From: Rutpela maculata
Lineage: Eukaryota > Arthropoda > Insecta > Coleoptera > Cerambycidae
Assembly (NCBI GenBank): GCA_936432065.2
Contig: OW386288.2
Span: forward strand, 18,278,706-18,342,705
Length of the DNA stretch: 64,000 bases
Direction of reading: 5' to 3'
Below the pieces are notes generated by a model, which saw nothing but the letters and a program-made list of their open reading frames with translations, had not been told where the DNA came from and searched no databases. Shown piece after piece: positions 32,681 to 42,929 of the stretch. Within the stretch, counting starts at the first letter, position 1. Each line of letters opens with the position of its first letter. A program made the translations under genes and the position numbers.

Positions 32681-33620
32681 CACGAAATCTACTGCATAGA
32701 AGTTTTGATAATGAAAGGTTTCGTTACCACAAAAAGAAATAAGGTCTTTAACCCTTTGACACCCAAACTCTCTCAACGTTTTTAAAAACTTTAACAGGTA
32801 TCTTGAATTACTACTTTAAGTGCTAAGATGTGGTCGTTTGCGTAGGACTTCTTTCATTTTTTTGAAAATATTGTAGATTTAAAGCTATTATTTTGAGGTT
32901 AGAAAATTCTGGTGGTCTGCTGGGGAAAATCTGACATCAGTGTTGTAGATTTTAAGCTATTTTTTTATATAAACTTCTGGTAATTTTCTCGGGGAATTCC
33001 GACATTGATTTCATATTCAGCGCTTCAAAATTCATAGGAATATAATATTTTAGTCATTTGCGTTTTTTCACAATATTGACGATTTTAAGCAGTTTTTTGA
33101 GGTTAGAAAATTCTGATGATTTGCTGGGGGAATTTCGAGATCGGATTCGTATTCAACGACCCAAAATACATAAGAATACTATATTCTTGATCGTTTGCAC
33201 AGCACTTTTTTTTCTTTTATGTGGCTCTGTAATTAATTGTTTGCAATGCTTTTTCTTTAGTTGCCATTCATATCCCGTAATTGGTTTTTGACTGCTGGAT
33301 CGTTGTAATGGGCAAGTAAACAATTATTTTTTTTTTCTAATAAAATCTACACATAAAAATAGTTGACACATATATTTATTTATTTCTTTAATGGTGCCCC
33401 CTTCTTGGGCCACTTTGTTGGAATGCGTTTAGGTTTTTCAGCCACAACGTTTTAAGATTATTATCCCTATTCTCGTTGAACTCTGTCTCGTACAGGAGAA
33501 GGCCTATTTGGAAATGTAGTTTTAAATATGTTTTTAACACCACGTATTGAATGGCCCCTATAACATTACTTAATTATTTGGATTTTTTCGGCAACCTCAT
33601 AAATATTCATTTTGTTATGT
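32681..33620. other. No gene confirmed
   Basis: AT-rich with loose repeats of a GATTTTAAGC.GTTTTTT.GAGGTTAGAAAATTCTG.TGGT block near 32878 and 33080. On the minus strand at about 33400-33520 some codons read like a Pro/Lys-rich C-terminus. This is too weak to call. Confidence 0.3.
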
Positions 33621-33768
33621 TAGATTCATTATTCAGCAACGCCGTACATATCTGGTGGTTCCAGGGTGAGAAATCCGGGGCGCAACCCCTTCTCCTAGAC
33701 CCGTATGGTGCAAGATTTCTCACCCTGGAACCACCAGATATGTTCGGCGTTACTGAATAATGAATCTA
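33621..33768. repeat. Near-perfect hairpin, 54-bp arms
   Basis: Arms at 33621-33674 and 33715-33768 are complementary with two mismatches around a 40-bp loop that is GC-richer. No coding frame or target duplication is evident. GCCGTACA motifs recur at 33798 and 33935. Confidence 0.8.
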
Positions 33769-34974
33769 TGAAAGCATACAAATCGAATTGTACAAACGCC
33801 GTACAATATCAAATCACCTATTTGCCTGGGAAAATTTTCGGAAAATAAAAAATTCTCCTGGCTTCCGGTCCCATTATTTTTGTACGGCAGTAGGTTCTAG
33901 GTTATGAACTATCAAACATGAGGAATGCCGTACAAAAATATTTTGTCTGAAGAGCGGACTTTCACATGGAAAATTCAATTTACCTGTGTACTCACCTGTA
34001 CCGCCCAAAAGTGACGGCATAGTGCCTAAAGTTCTGCGTTCATATACCAGCATCGTCCTGGATATAATTCATGCTGGGTCACTTGACCCCTTAAAAATTA
34101 CGAAGGGCTTGTAGTCTATAGTGGATTGCACAGAAATTGTCTTAATTAATTATAATATAATATGTTATTATTATTTAATACAGTTAAGAAAAGCATTTTA
34201 TTTAAGTTCAGCATTCATTAACCCCCAATAACCGGCCTTAAATAAATTGTCAAATAATTTATATTTCATTGCGAATTAGTAATACTGCAAGTGTTTAAAT
34301 CGCTGTTGGAGCAGTGAAAATTTAATTTCGCGTTGAAAATAACTTCTTGGTCTTTTAGACGTATCAATTCTTTGTGAGATAATACCCATTAAATTGGAGC
34401 TATACTGCTAGTCTAAATATCAAGGGTTACATTTAATATGAATAAGACACACTTATAGGAAAAAATCTCTAACGTAGAGCAGTAAAAAGGAACAGAAGCT
34501 CACGCCCCGCACATTCCAATATAATGTTATATTCTGATCAAGCAATAAAACTGGATGCCACATCATTGTGCGCGCCGTTAGCATGTGAATTAGGGTGTTT
34601 CGTTCTTTGATTTCTCGCGATACAACCTCCGCAGCCCATTCTACTGACCTTCCAGCAGATATGCGATGCCACCGCCATGAATTATGCAACACCTATTTCG
34701 TTTTTAGTTCAGCTACAAAATGCAATCATCACTTTTCATGTGTTACTGTCACCAAATATGATGTTATTCAGCTTCAATTATTCATTTTCATTGTTTATGC
34801 ATTTCCGCAATATTTGCCAGTTGGAATGATCTGCTGCTTTCCGGAGTGTTAAAAGTTGGTTTATTGTAGTTTTAAAAAGAACGAAATGTGATTATTTGAT
34901 AGCGTTAGTAATTTCTTCTTTTGTTACATTTTGTTATATTATCCTACCTTCTCCGTTAAATAGATACAAGACAA
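33769..34974. other. No gene confirmed
   Basis: AT-rich interval. Overlapping frames of 75-85 codons on opposite strands (34453-34692, 34595-34852) show no known motif. A GC-richer stretch at about 34565-34690 is unexplained. Confidence 0.3.
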
Positions 34975-35025
34975 ATAGACAGACAGACGGACGAACGGAT
35001 GGATAGATGGACGGACAGACTGAAA
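34975..35025. repeat. GACA/GGAC microsatellite
   Basis: Imperfect 4-bp repeat of GACA, GGAC and GGAT, of the kind seen at the ends of several elements in this window (2790, 18070, 36985, 49440). Confidence 0.7.
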
Positions 35026-35279
35026 AGACAAGATCCGAAGAAATTTCGGAATGATTTTTTACGATTAGAAAGCGAAAGTAATATAACACAATTTGTACGA
35101 TTTTTCTTAACAATTTCGAAACAAAGCAAAGTAGGACAAAAGGCTATATGTACCTTTCTACAGAGGATGCAATTATCTAGAAAAATGGTCTTACACACGT
35201 CAAGTAGTTGCGAAGTAACGAAGTAATGACCAACAAGTTGAAGCCCTTATAAATTACTTTCAGAAGTTTGGGAAACAAA

Positions 35280-36023
35280 TTTTTCTTTCCTCAAGATCTA
35301 CTGCCTATAGAAGAGTTAAAAATAGCATTCTGAAGTTTAGTTCTGCTGCTAAAAAATACAAATTAACCTAGGAAAAAAACAAGGTCGGGTCATTTTTGCA
35401 CTCAACCATATGTTGAACAATAAAGACTTTTGGTGAAAAGTCATATTTTCCGATGAAAAAGTTTTCCAGTCATGTAATGATGGACGTATTCGTGTTTATA
35501 GCCTTAGGCCTCGTGGGCAAAGATACAATCAAAATTTTACATTCGATCGGGACGTTTTTCTGTTAATACCTGGGCATGATTAGTCAAAGGAATATATTGG
35601 TATCTCCAGAGTCCAAATGATAATTGCACCATACATACTGCGCGTAATACAAAGCAATGGCTCCGGGATAATAATGTGGAAGGGCTACCGTGGCCTTCTA
35701 AAAGCCTCGACATTAATCCCATTGAGAATGTTTGGGGAATTATGGTGAAGAATACAAAGAAATTAAATTATCGTACTCAAAATGCAGAACAACTTCGTGC
35801 CATTATTGAAGATGAATGGGAAAGTTTATGTAATACCCAAATTGCAGAAAATTTAGTGTCATCAATACCTAGGAAGCTGCAAGCAATTTTAGATGGGGAT
35901 GGAGCAACTGACAAAATATTAATTGCTATTATTTATGTTGTAAGTTGTTTGTGTTTTAAATTCTTATTCAAAATGATATATTTAAAAGATAATTCTATTA
36001 AAAATGTTTGTTTATTTATATAG
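35280..36023 (+). pseudogene. Tc1-type (IS630/Tc1/mariner) transposase, broken
   Basis: Joined across frames: RVKNSI, AAKKYKLT, then KVIFSDEKVF with the first catalytic Asp (about 35446), NDNCTIHTA with the second (about 35615), and PSKSLDINPIENVW with the Glu (about 35725). There are 34 residues between the second Asp and the Glu, the DD34E spacing of Tc1. The last part (35676-36023) is one open frame. Upstream it has stops (a TGA after DFW, a TAG after LIPGHD) and at least one shift near 35550. The N-terminal DNA-binding domain is barely recognisable. It would cut and paste its own terminal repeats if intact; I could not place those ends. Confidence 0.85.
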
Positions 36024-36193
36024 TTATTACTTAATATAAACCAACCAATATTACTGATAAATTTAGTAATCTTATCTAATATCCGTTTGATATCATTGAA
36101 TTTATGTCGGTTCTATTTTGTGTCTATTCCCAGAATTTTTTGAAATTTTTATCAACATATCAGTATCAACTTACGTAATTACAACTGACACCT

Positions 36194-36476
36194 AGTGATT
36201 CTTTAGGCAGCGGTTTTTTTTATAACACTATTATTACTGTTCACATCTTTTATTCTTTATTTTGTAGATTAGAAATGAAAAAACTATTTGTTTTTGTAGC
36301 TTCTTTGCTAATTTAAGGTTTTAGAACCCATTTAAAAGATATATTCATCATATCATTCATCATATTCATCTTTTTCGTGACAAAATTTGCAATAACAAAA
36401 TTTATTTTTTTCTCCGATGAATGTCATTTTTGGTTCCACAAAATGAATTAAAAAACCGCTGCCCAAGGAATCACTA
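36194..36476. mobile_element. MITE with TAGTGATTC..GGCAGCGGTTTTTT ends
   Basis: The left end TAGTGATTCTTTAGGCAGCGG and the right end CCGCTGCCCAAGGAATCACTA are inverted, 283 bp. It abuts family A copy 2 directly. The same CCGCTGCC.AAGGAATCAC block also precedes family A copies at 48035 and 61138, so the two families have a shared history or junction. Confidence 0.65.
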
Positions 36477-37135
36477 CTTCCACATTCAGATTTTTATTCA
36501 AGTCACTCACATCGAAAAAAATTTGTATGCCGAAATAATAGTTTATGGAACTTTAATAATATAATATTTGAAATCCTCTACTCCAAAAACCTATAAAACG
36601 ATACCCCACATCGGTAGCGGGGGGGGGAGGGGGAGGGTGGATGAAGAAAAAAAACATTTTGAGGTTTCTGGTTCTTGTACACACACTAAATCACAATTTT
36701 TTTTCATCCCCTTTAATAATGGGGTGGGGGTGGTAATGGGGGTGGCTAATGCCAAAAATTTTTTTGAGACCTTAGCTTCTCTTGTATATACTAAATACCA
36801 ATTTTATGGACTCGCATCTGTTGAATTACCTATTTTCCCAAATTTACCCCAATTTACCCCCCAACCCTTCGACGGAACAAGATGAAAATATAATCTAGTT
36901 CTAGATCCCGTTAAAGTACACACGTGTACTAAATTTCAAGTCAATATCTCAAACGGTTCCAGAGTAAACGTGCGCACAAAAAAGTTACAGACCGACAGAC
37001 TGACCGACAGACAGAAATTTCTTTTTCGCTCAAACTTAAAATCTCGACGTTTCGTGACATTCTAAGCCTATTTGAACAATAAAAATTTTTAAAAATTTTT
37101 TTGTCGTTACTATACTTCCACTGGATGTGGAAGTA
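36475..37135 (+). mobile_element. Repeat family A, copy 2 (661 bp)
   Basis: Starts TACTTCCACATTCAG and ends CTGGATGTGGAAGTA. The body holds the shared CCCCACATCGGTAG block, G-rich runs, CTTCGACGGAACAAGATG, CAAATTTCAAGTCAATATCT, an ACAGACCGACAG microsatellite and CGACGTTTCGTGACATTC. No coding capacity; the 105-codon frame at 36568-36885 recurs only because the repeat does. Confidence 0.75.
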
Positions 37136-37435
37136 AAATGTTTTGCCATGTTAGTGTTCATTAAGGCTTAACAACACACTCGGCGCAGATAGTTATTAGC
37201 ACCACATTTAGAAATAATTTTGTCCTACCCCTGCTTGTGTCTTACTTATCTTTCGGCATATCTAAGAGGAATTGTAAAAAGTGCATATTGTGATCAAAAA
37301 TAAGAATAACTATTATTGTTTAATTATTGGTAACTTAAGAGCATTAAATAAAGAAATAGTAATAATAATAGTTTGATTTTAATTAACAATGAGAATCAAA
37401 AAATACAAGAAGTTAAAAATTCTAACTTTTAAACC

Positions 37436-37477
37436 ATTCGATAAATGTACACAAGCTATTGTGTATATTTATCGAAT
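37436..37477. repeat. Short palindrome (19-bp arms)
   Basis: ATTCGATAAATGTACACAA, then GCTA, then the complement with one mismatch. It is isolated in AT-rich sequence. Confidence 0.6.
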
Positions 37478-37613
37478 AGAGAAGACTTTTAGCATTGAAA
37501 AATGTTCATCCCCCAATTTTTTTACTCTGTTGACATTAAATCTAAAAAATATAAATTAGAAAAGTAACGCTTCGCAATTTCGGATGTAGTTAGCACAGCT
37601 ATTAAGGAACAGC

Positions 37614-38160
37614 TACTTCCACATCCAGATTTCCTATTTAAATCGTTTCCTATCAAAATGTCCCACTACAACCCCCACCCTAGTACTAAAGGGGTGGTAG
37701 TGGGGGTGACTGATGCCAAATAATTTTTTGAGACCTTTGGATCTTGTGCAGCTAGGCATGTTTTATTTTTTACCCCATTTAGTAATGGGGGCGATACTTG
37801 GATGGCTGATGCTAAAAACTTTTGATATATTGGCTTCTCGTATATGCACTAAATCGCAATTTTATAGACTCTTACTTGCTAGCTTTACCTATTCCCAACC
37901 CTTCAACGAAATAAGATCTAAATAAAATCTAGTTCCAGGTCTCGTTACAATACACGCAATACAACACAATTCACTAAATTTCAAGTGAATATCTTAAATC
38001 ATTCTAGGGTAATCGTTCGCGCAAAGAAAGTTACAGACAGACCCTCCCCTGACATATTTTTTTTGCTCAAACTTAAAATCTTGACGTTTCATGACATTCT
38101 AAGCCTATTTGAATAAAAATAAATTTCAATTTTTTTTTATAATTGCTATACTTCCACGAT
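37614..38160 (+). mobile_element. Repeat family A, copy 3, right end degraded
   Basis: Starts TACTTCCACATCCAGATTTCC and follows the family to TATACTTCCACGATATC, where the terminal TGGATGTGGAAGTA is lost. The microsatellite is shortened to ACAGACAGACC. Confidence 0.7.
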
Positions 38161-38789
38161 ATCTTCTAGAAAATTGCTTCTACTCTTTCAGGAATATTAC
38201 TGCAGTAATTAATTTTAATATTTGACGTTGTGTACTTTGTCTTCAAATTCTTTGTGTGACTAACTACTGTTTTTTATTGTTTTTTTATTTATATTCTCCT
38301 GTGTGTATAACTACAATTAATCAATTGACGTTGTCAATATCTTTTATAAGATCTTACGACAATAAAGTAATTCTATTATTCTATTATTACTAGATATATA
38401 AGTTATTAAAGAAATATATAGCCAGTTTTCTAATTATAATTAATATCCGTTACACTATCTCCTTTGAATGTGATTAATGATGAAAAAGGTGATGAAAAGA
38501 AAAGACATATGCTGTACATTGCCTACTACCAGATGGTGTTAACGGGTTATTCTGAATTATTTGTCCGTAAAATTGATTGATCAAGGATTTCAGTAGACCC
38601 TCATGTGGTGCTTCTTGAATTTGTTAAAAATATGAAAGTAGGCGAAGCGTTTATAAACTATTTAAATTATGATATTTTCAATATCGTTGTATAAATATCA
38701 AATGTGTAAAACATTAATTTGTTAGTATACTAATATTAATATTCCAACGTAATTTTTTTGGGTAAAAACGCTTAAAAACATACTACGGG
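38161..38789. other. AT-rich; possible LINE 3' tail near 38360-38395
   Basis: ACAATAAAGTAATTC followed by TATTATTCTATTATT resembles a polyadenylation signal plus the short-repeat tail of a non-LTR element. No coding remnant is found upstream. Confidence 0.3.
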
Positions 38790-39110
38790 AGCAGACCCTA
38801 ACTGTACGTGCACCCCCGTGATCCTTGGGGACAATGTTTTTCATAAAGATTTAAGCCTAAGGAACAATTTTAGACATGCCCCCCCAAAAAAACTGGCTGT
38901 ATTTACAAAATGGCGTCCATGTTTATAAAAAATTTTTTGCAAATATTGTTTTTGTCATGTAACACAAAAACTAAAAAAGATGGAGAAAAACTTTCTGCAC
39001 AAAAAAACAAAGTGCGTAAAACTTTCTACAATTTTGTTCCTATACAATATTTGGATAGGAGTTACCATTTTCCAGATAAATGATTCAGCTCTTAAGATAA
39101 AATATAAAAT
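38790..39110. repeat. Outer inverted arm, partner of 42440-42720
   Basis: GGGGACAATGTTTTTCATAAAG, AGCCTAAGGAACAATTTTAGACATG, ACTGGCTGTA, AAAATGGCG and GGATAGGAGTTACCATTTTC recur as reverse complement near 42500-42705. The arms flank two protein remnants. Confidence 0.7.
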
Positions 39111-39134
39111 TCAATAAAAAACCTAAGTAACACC

Positions 39135-39869
39135 TCATTCGTTTTCAGATTCACTATCGCTGCCTCCCGATACATCGAATATTTCTTCCAAGCCTTTTTC
39201 CTCTATTGCTTCATTTATGATATCGTTATCATCCTCACTTTAGTCTATTATGATTTGATTTAGAATCATCTCCTGAAGATATTCAGTAAGCGATTGAGGC
39301 AGTATTTTATCTGCTGAACACCAAAGAGGTTCTCCATTTTCTTGCCATCCATAATCATTCCAAGGCTTTGGAATATTGTGAATACCTTCGTCGGCTAATC
39401 GGCAAATACGCGTTTTGTAAACACTCCTTTTAATATGCTCGATAAGAGAAGCTCTTGATGGTGGGAACGAAGAAAAATTTAGTGTCAATTGATAAAGACA
39501 AATTTTGTCACCACATTTCTATCTAATGGCAATTAGGCGAAGCTCGTCCACGCTAGCGCATTTCTTTGATCCATATATGGCACATGTAAACTCCTCTAAT
39601 TTGTCATCAATATTCCAGCTGCTTCCCAAATCTTGAAATGTTCGGATATATTTGGTATATTTGGGAGAAACTAACATTTTTAGGGGTTTTATCTTTCCTT
39701 TTCCCTTGAAGTCGCTGACTGATTCGCATCCAGTAAATGAATGAAGGCCCAGTAATGCCGAACATTTTTGAGGTCCGTACTCTTCTGCTAATAGTCCAAG
39801 ACCTCCCATTTGATATAACCGGAAAGATCTAATACAGTTACGTATACTACTCAAGTCTGGAGCTAGCAT
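39135..39869 (-). pseudogene. Remnant of LHAFTGCDTTS-family protein, acidic-tail type
   Basis: One frame of 245 codons with only two internal stops. The blocks in order are IRSFRLYQMGGLG, LLGLHSFTGCESVSDFKGKGK (about 39730), EEFTCAIYGSKK...SVDELRL, a TAG stop after RLIAIR, KCGD, FPPSRASLIEHIKRSVYKT, NDYGWQENGEPLW, a TAA stop after NQIIID, and a Ser/Asp/Glu-rich tail ending ESENE with TGA. The GCD...GKGK block resembles the helical hairpin of FEN1/PIN-type nucleases; that is inference. No Cys-rich tail is present. The N-terminus is cut at the edge of an inverted repeat. Confidence 0.7.
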
Positions 39870-40250
39870 GAAATAGAAATCTGCCGGTCTGGCAGTCCAA
39901 AGCGGCCGGACGTTAAACTGGCGGCGTTTTTAATTTCGAAAAAATTTACTTCAATTTAACCGGGAAGATCTATTTTTGTTTCAGAGTTTACTTGTTAGAT
40001 TACTACCTCCTGAATAAATTCGAGCTGGTCTGCCATCCGAAATCGATCGCAAAATCGCCGCCAGACCAATCCAAAGTTAAACAAAATTGAGGTCAATTTA
40101 ACCGAAAGTATCTAATGTTTATTTTTGAACCAAATTACAGCTCACTGAATGGCTTTCCTGAATTGTTAAGTATGGCAATCAAAAGCAGCCGGATACTGGG
40201 TGCCAGATCAAATTTCTTGCAACGCTGCATTTCATTGAACGACGAATAAC
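39867..40250. repeat. Inner inverted arm, partner of 41880-42258
   Basis: ATAGAAATCTGCCGG, GGTCTGGCAGTCC, TTTAACCGGGAAGATCTA, TTACTACCTCCTGA and AGCCGGA recur as reverse complement at 41880-42258. The symmetry continues weakly outward through 39815 and 42316. The arms bound a 2.39-kb unit carrying the plus-strand remnant. Confidence 0.75.
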
Positions 40251-40847
40251 GTACGACTCTCTGGCTACGTACAAAACAATGTAGGGGAGGACGAGTTGTA
40301 GAAAAATGTAATATTGTTTATCACTTACCCAAACCTATGCAATCTGGTGGAACAACCCGAACTCAAAATATGTTCTCATTTAACATAAATGTATCAAACT
40401 TTAATATGTGCTAAGGTCGAATATTTTTGTAAAAATAATTTTGTACCTGCTTAGTAAAATAACAATACCTACCATACAACTTTCATTTCTTTTATTTATC
40501 GAAGCAGTGACCAGTAAACCCCACTAATGTGGCCAGTGTACCCGACTGCGGGGCACACTGGTCATATTTTCTGAGAAATGTTATTTTGTTGTCATATGTA
40601 AAACGTTTGATTCTGTAAAGTGGTATTATAGGAAATTCCTGTAAATACATGGTATTTTAGGCTTGCACAAAAAAAGTTGCAGAAATGTTAACAGTGCCTT
40701 AAAAAAGTAATAAAATGCAAGAAAGTGACCACTGTGCCTCGCTGTCCGCTACCTGTTGCTCTGGACCGATCCGGCATTTTAACAACGTGTGTTACGAGGT
40801 TATGTTTCATTCGTTTGCATTCTGTCCTATTATTACAATTAAATTAG
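40251..40847. other. Interior of the inner inverted-repeat unit; no gene
   Basis: AT-rich, with ACTGGTCATA-type short repeats near 40500-40570 and 40725. This is presumably the 5' region of the plus-strand remnant. Confidence 0.35.
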
Positions 40848-41677
40848 GTGCTGATAAATACGGAAATGGCTTCGGTGTGTTTTGTATGTAAAAAAAAGTA
40901 CAAGGGAACGATAAATTTATTAAATTCACAGTGCTGCATAATGCTGAATGCTGAATCCAAAATTTTGATGGAGGTTGGATTTTATAACAACTCACTTCGT
41001 TATTTAGACGTAGGGAAATTGTTCGTCGAACTCGGACCTGATGTATGTCATGCCTTGCTTGGTCTGCATGCCTTCACAGGATGTGACACAACATCTTGCT
41101 TCTATAAAAAGGATAAAGTACTCCTTTTAAACAAATGGAAAAGAGCCCGAATTTCAAAAATATTTTCAAACATTCTACCAAGATCCGGAACCAGATTCTG
41201 TTCCCATAACTACGGCGGAGAAATTTGTTTGCTTCATGTACAATCTCCCTAGGTGCCCAACAGTTAATGATGCAAGGTACAGAAAATTTGAGATGGCTTA
41301 CAAGCCCAGAAAAATGAATGAGCCTCTTATTAAGAGCTTCGCCACATTTAATTCCCTATCAATTCTCCCGTGCCAATCATCACTGCTGCTGCATGTGAAA
41401 AGAAGTATACTTCAAACATATATATGGATGAATGCCGAAAAACAGGACCAGATGCAGCCATTAAATCCCGAAGACTACGGCTGGAAGATAGGTCATTCTG
41501 GGATATACGAACCTGTGTGGTTTGATGGAGACGTTGCTCCACCTGTTGTTATCGACGCCTTCAGGTATGTTGAATACAATGTAGTAATAATTACCTAACT
41601 TTTAACTTTTCTTAGACGACGAAGATACCGATTCTGATGTCACTTCGGAAGATGATGGGGATGAAGACGATGAATAA
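40848..41677 (+). pseudogene. Second LHAFTGCDTTS-family remnant, acidic-tail type, between inverted arms
   Basis: Begins MASVCFVCKKKYKG (about 40866), which could be the true N-terminus fused by deletion to the central part. Then YLDVGKLFVELGPDVCHALL, LHAFTGCDTTSCFYKKDK (about 41069), a frameshift near 41130, FQTFYQDPEPDS, FVCFMYNLPRCPTVNDARYRKF, LLLHVKRSILQTYIWMNAE, NPEDYGW, GIYEPVWFDGD and VVIDAF. CAG|GTATGT at 41565 and TTTTCTTAG at 41615 bound a plausible 51-bp intron. An acidic tail (DTDSDVTSEDD...) with stop TAA follows. The tail is one base out of frame with exon 1 across that intron, so a small indel is likely. The molecular role is unknown. Confidence 0.7.
41565..41615 (+). other. 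Candidate 51-bp intron in the protein remnant
   Basis: Donor GTATGT and acceptor TTTTCTTAG separate the VVIDAF block from the acidic tail. The length suits insect introns. The phase mismatch means either decay or another donor. Confidence 0.45.
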
Positions 41678-41879
41678 CAAAAATACTCGTGACGTGGTAG
41701 AGAACAGAAGATATTACAAAAATAATTGGATTGTATAGCATCACTGACAAATCTATGAGTGTGAAATTCAATCTTTTAATTAAATGTCAAAACTAATGTT
41801 ACGAAAAACTTATAATTTATTTCATACAATAAAATTACATTTCCATCAATTTTTTAATATACCATCAACCGAAAAATAA

Positions 41880-42258
41880 TGTAGCTCACTCGTAATCGAC
41901 GATTAACGAGCTTTGCTACCTTATACGATCTGGCATCTTGGGTCCGGCTGTTTTTTACTGCCAGACCGAGCAATTCGTAAAAGCCACGCACTGACCTGTA
42001 ATTTGGTTGAAAAATTAAAACTAGATACTTTCGGTTAAATTGACATCAATTTTTTTTAAAATGTAAGTTGATCTGGCCGCCATTTTACGACCGATTTCGA
42101 GTGGCAGACCAATTAAAATTAGTTTAGGAGGTAGTAATTTAACAAGTAACTCTAAAGAAAAAATAGATCTTCCCGGTTAAATTGCAGTATTTTTTTCGAA
42201 ATCCCATTTTAATATTCGACCGTTTTGGAGTGCCAGACCGCCGGATTTCTATTTCATG
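41880..42258. repeat. Inner inverted arm, right copy
   Basis: Reverse complement of 39867-40250, ending TTTCTATTTCATG. It includes GAGGTAGTAATTTAACAAGTAA and AGATCTTCCCGGTTAAATTG. Confidence 0.75.
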
Positions 42259-42439
42259 CGGACAATACTCGAAACTGTAATATTAAACAGAATTAGATCT
42301 CTCTGGTTAGATAAGATGGGAGCCAGCTCTCGGTCTATAATGCGGGTAAGTCAATAAGCCTCCTTTTATTACCAAATCCGGTATTAAAGAGTAATTCACA
42401 TTTAATTTTATTGAATTGAGCCAGCAGAAAGATGTTACT

Positions 42440-42720
42440 ATCAACACTTTTAACCCTAATCTCTTCATAACCCATTGTTTTAGACATTTATCTCGAAAAT
42501 GGCAACTCCTATCCAAAAAAGTTTTTGTCCATCTTTTTTTAGTATAGTATTAAATGACAAAAACAACATTGGCAACAGTTTTTTTTAACATACGGCCGCC
42601 ATTTTGAAAGTACAGCCAGTTTTTTTTTGGAAGGACATGTCTAAAATTGTTCCGTAGGCTTCAATCTTTATGAAAAACATTGTCCTCAAAGATCGAAGGA
42701 GGCTCCCCGAGTCATACATA
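42440..42720. repeat. Outer inverted arm, right copy
   Basis: Reverse complement of 38790-39110. The right side lacks about 600 bp that the left side has between the outer and inner arms, so the block is asymmetric. Confidence 0.7.
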
Positions 42721-42929
42721 TACTTAGTAACTCAGTAATTTATGTTATGAAGACGTCTATATGATGACTATTACAATATTGTTTAAATATTAATAGAAGT
42801 TCTTATCTGATAAAAAACCTAAAAATAAAAAAAAAGGAGAAACACCATTCGATACACTACACTACAGCATTCAAAACCTTAAGGTAATTTCAGAGGTCTT
42901 AGAATCTTAAAATTAGGAACTTAGTAATT

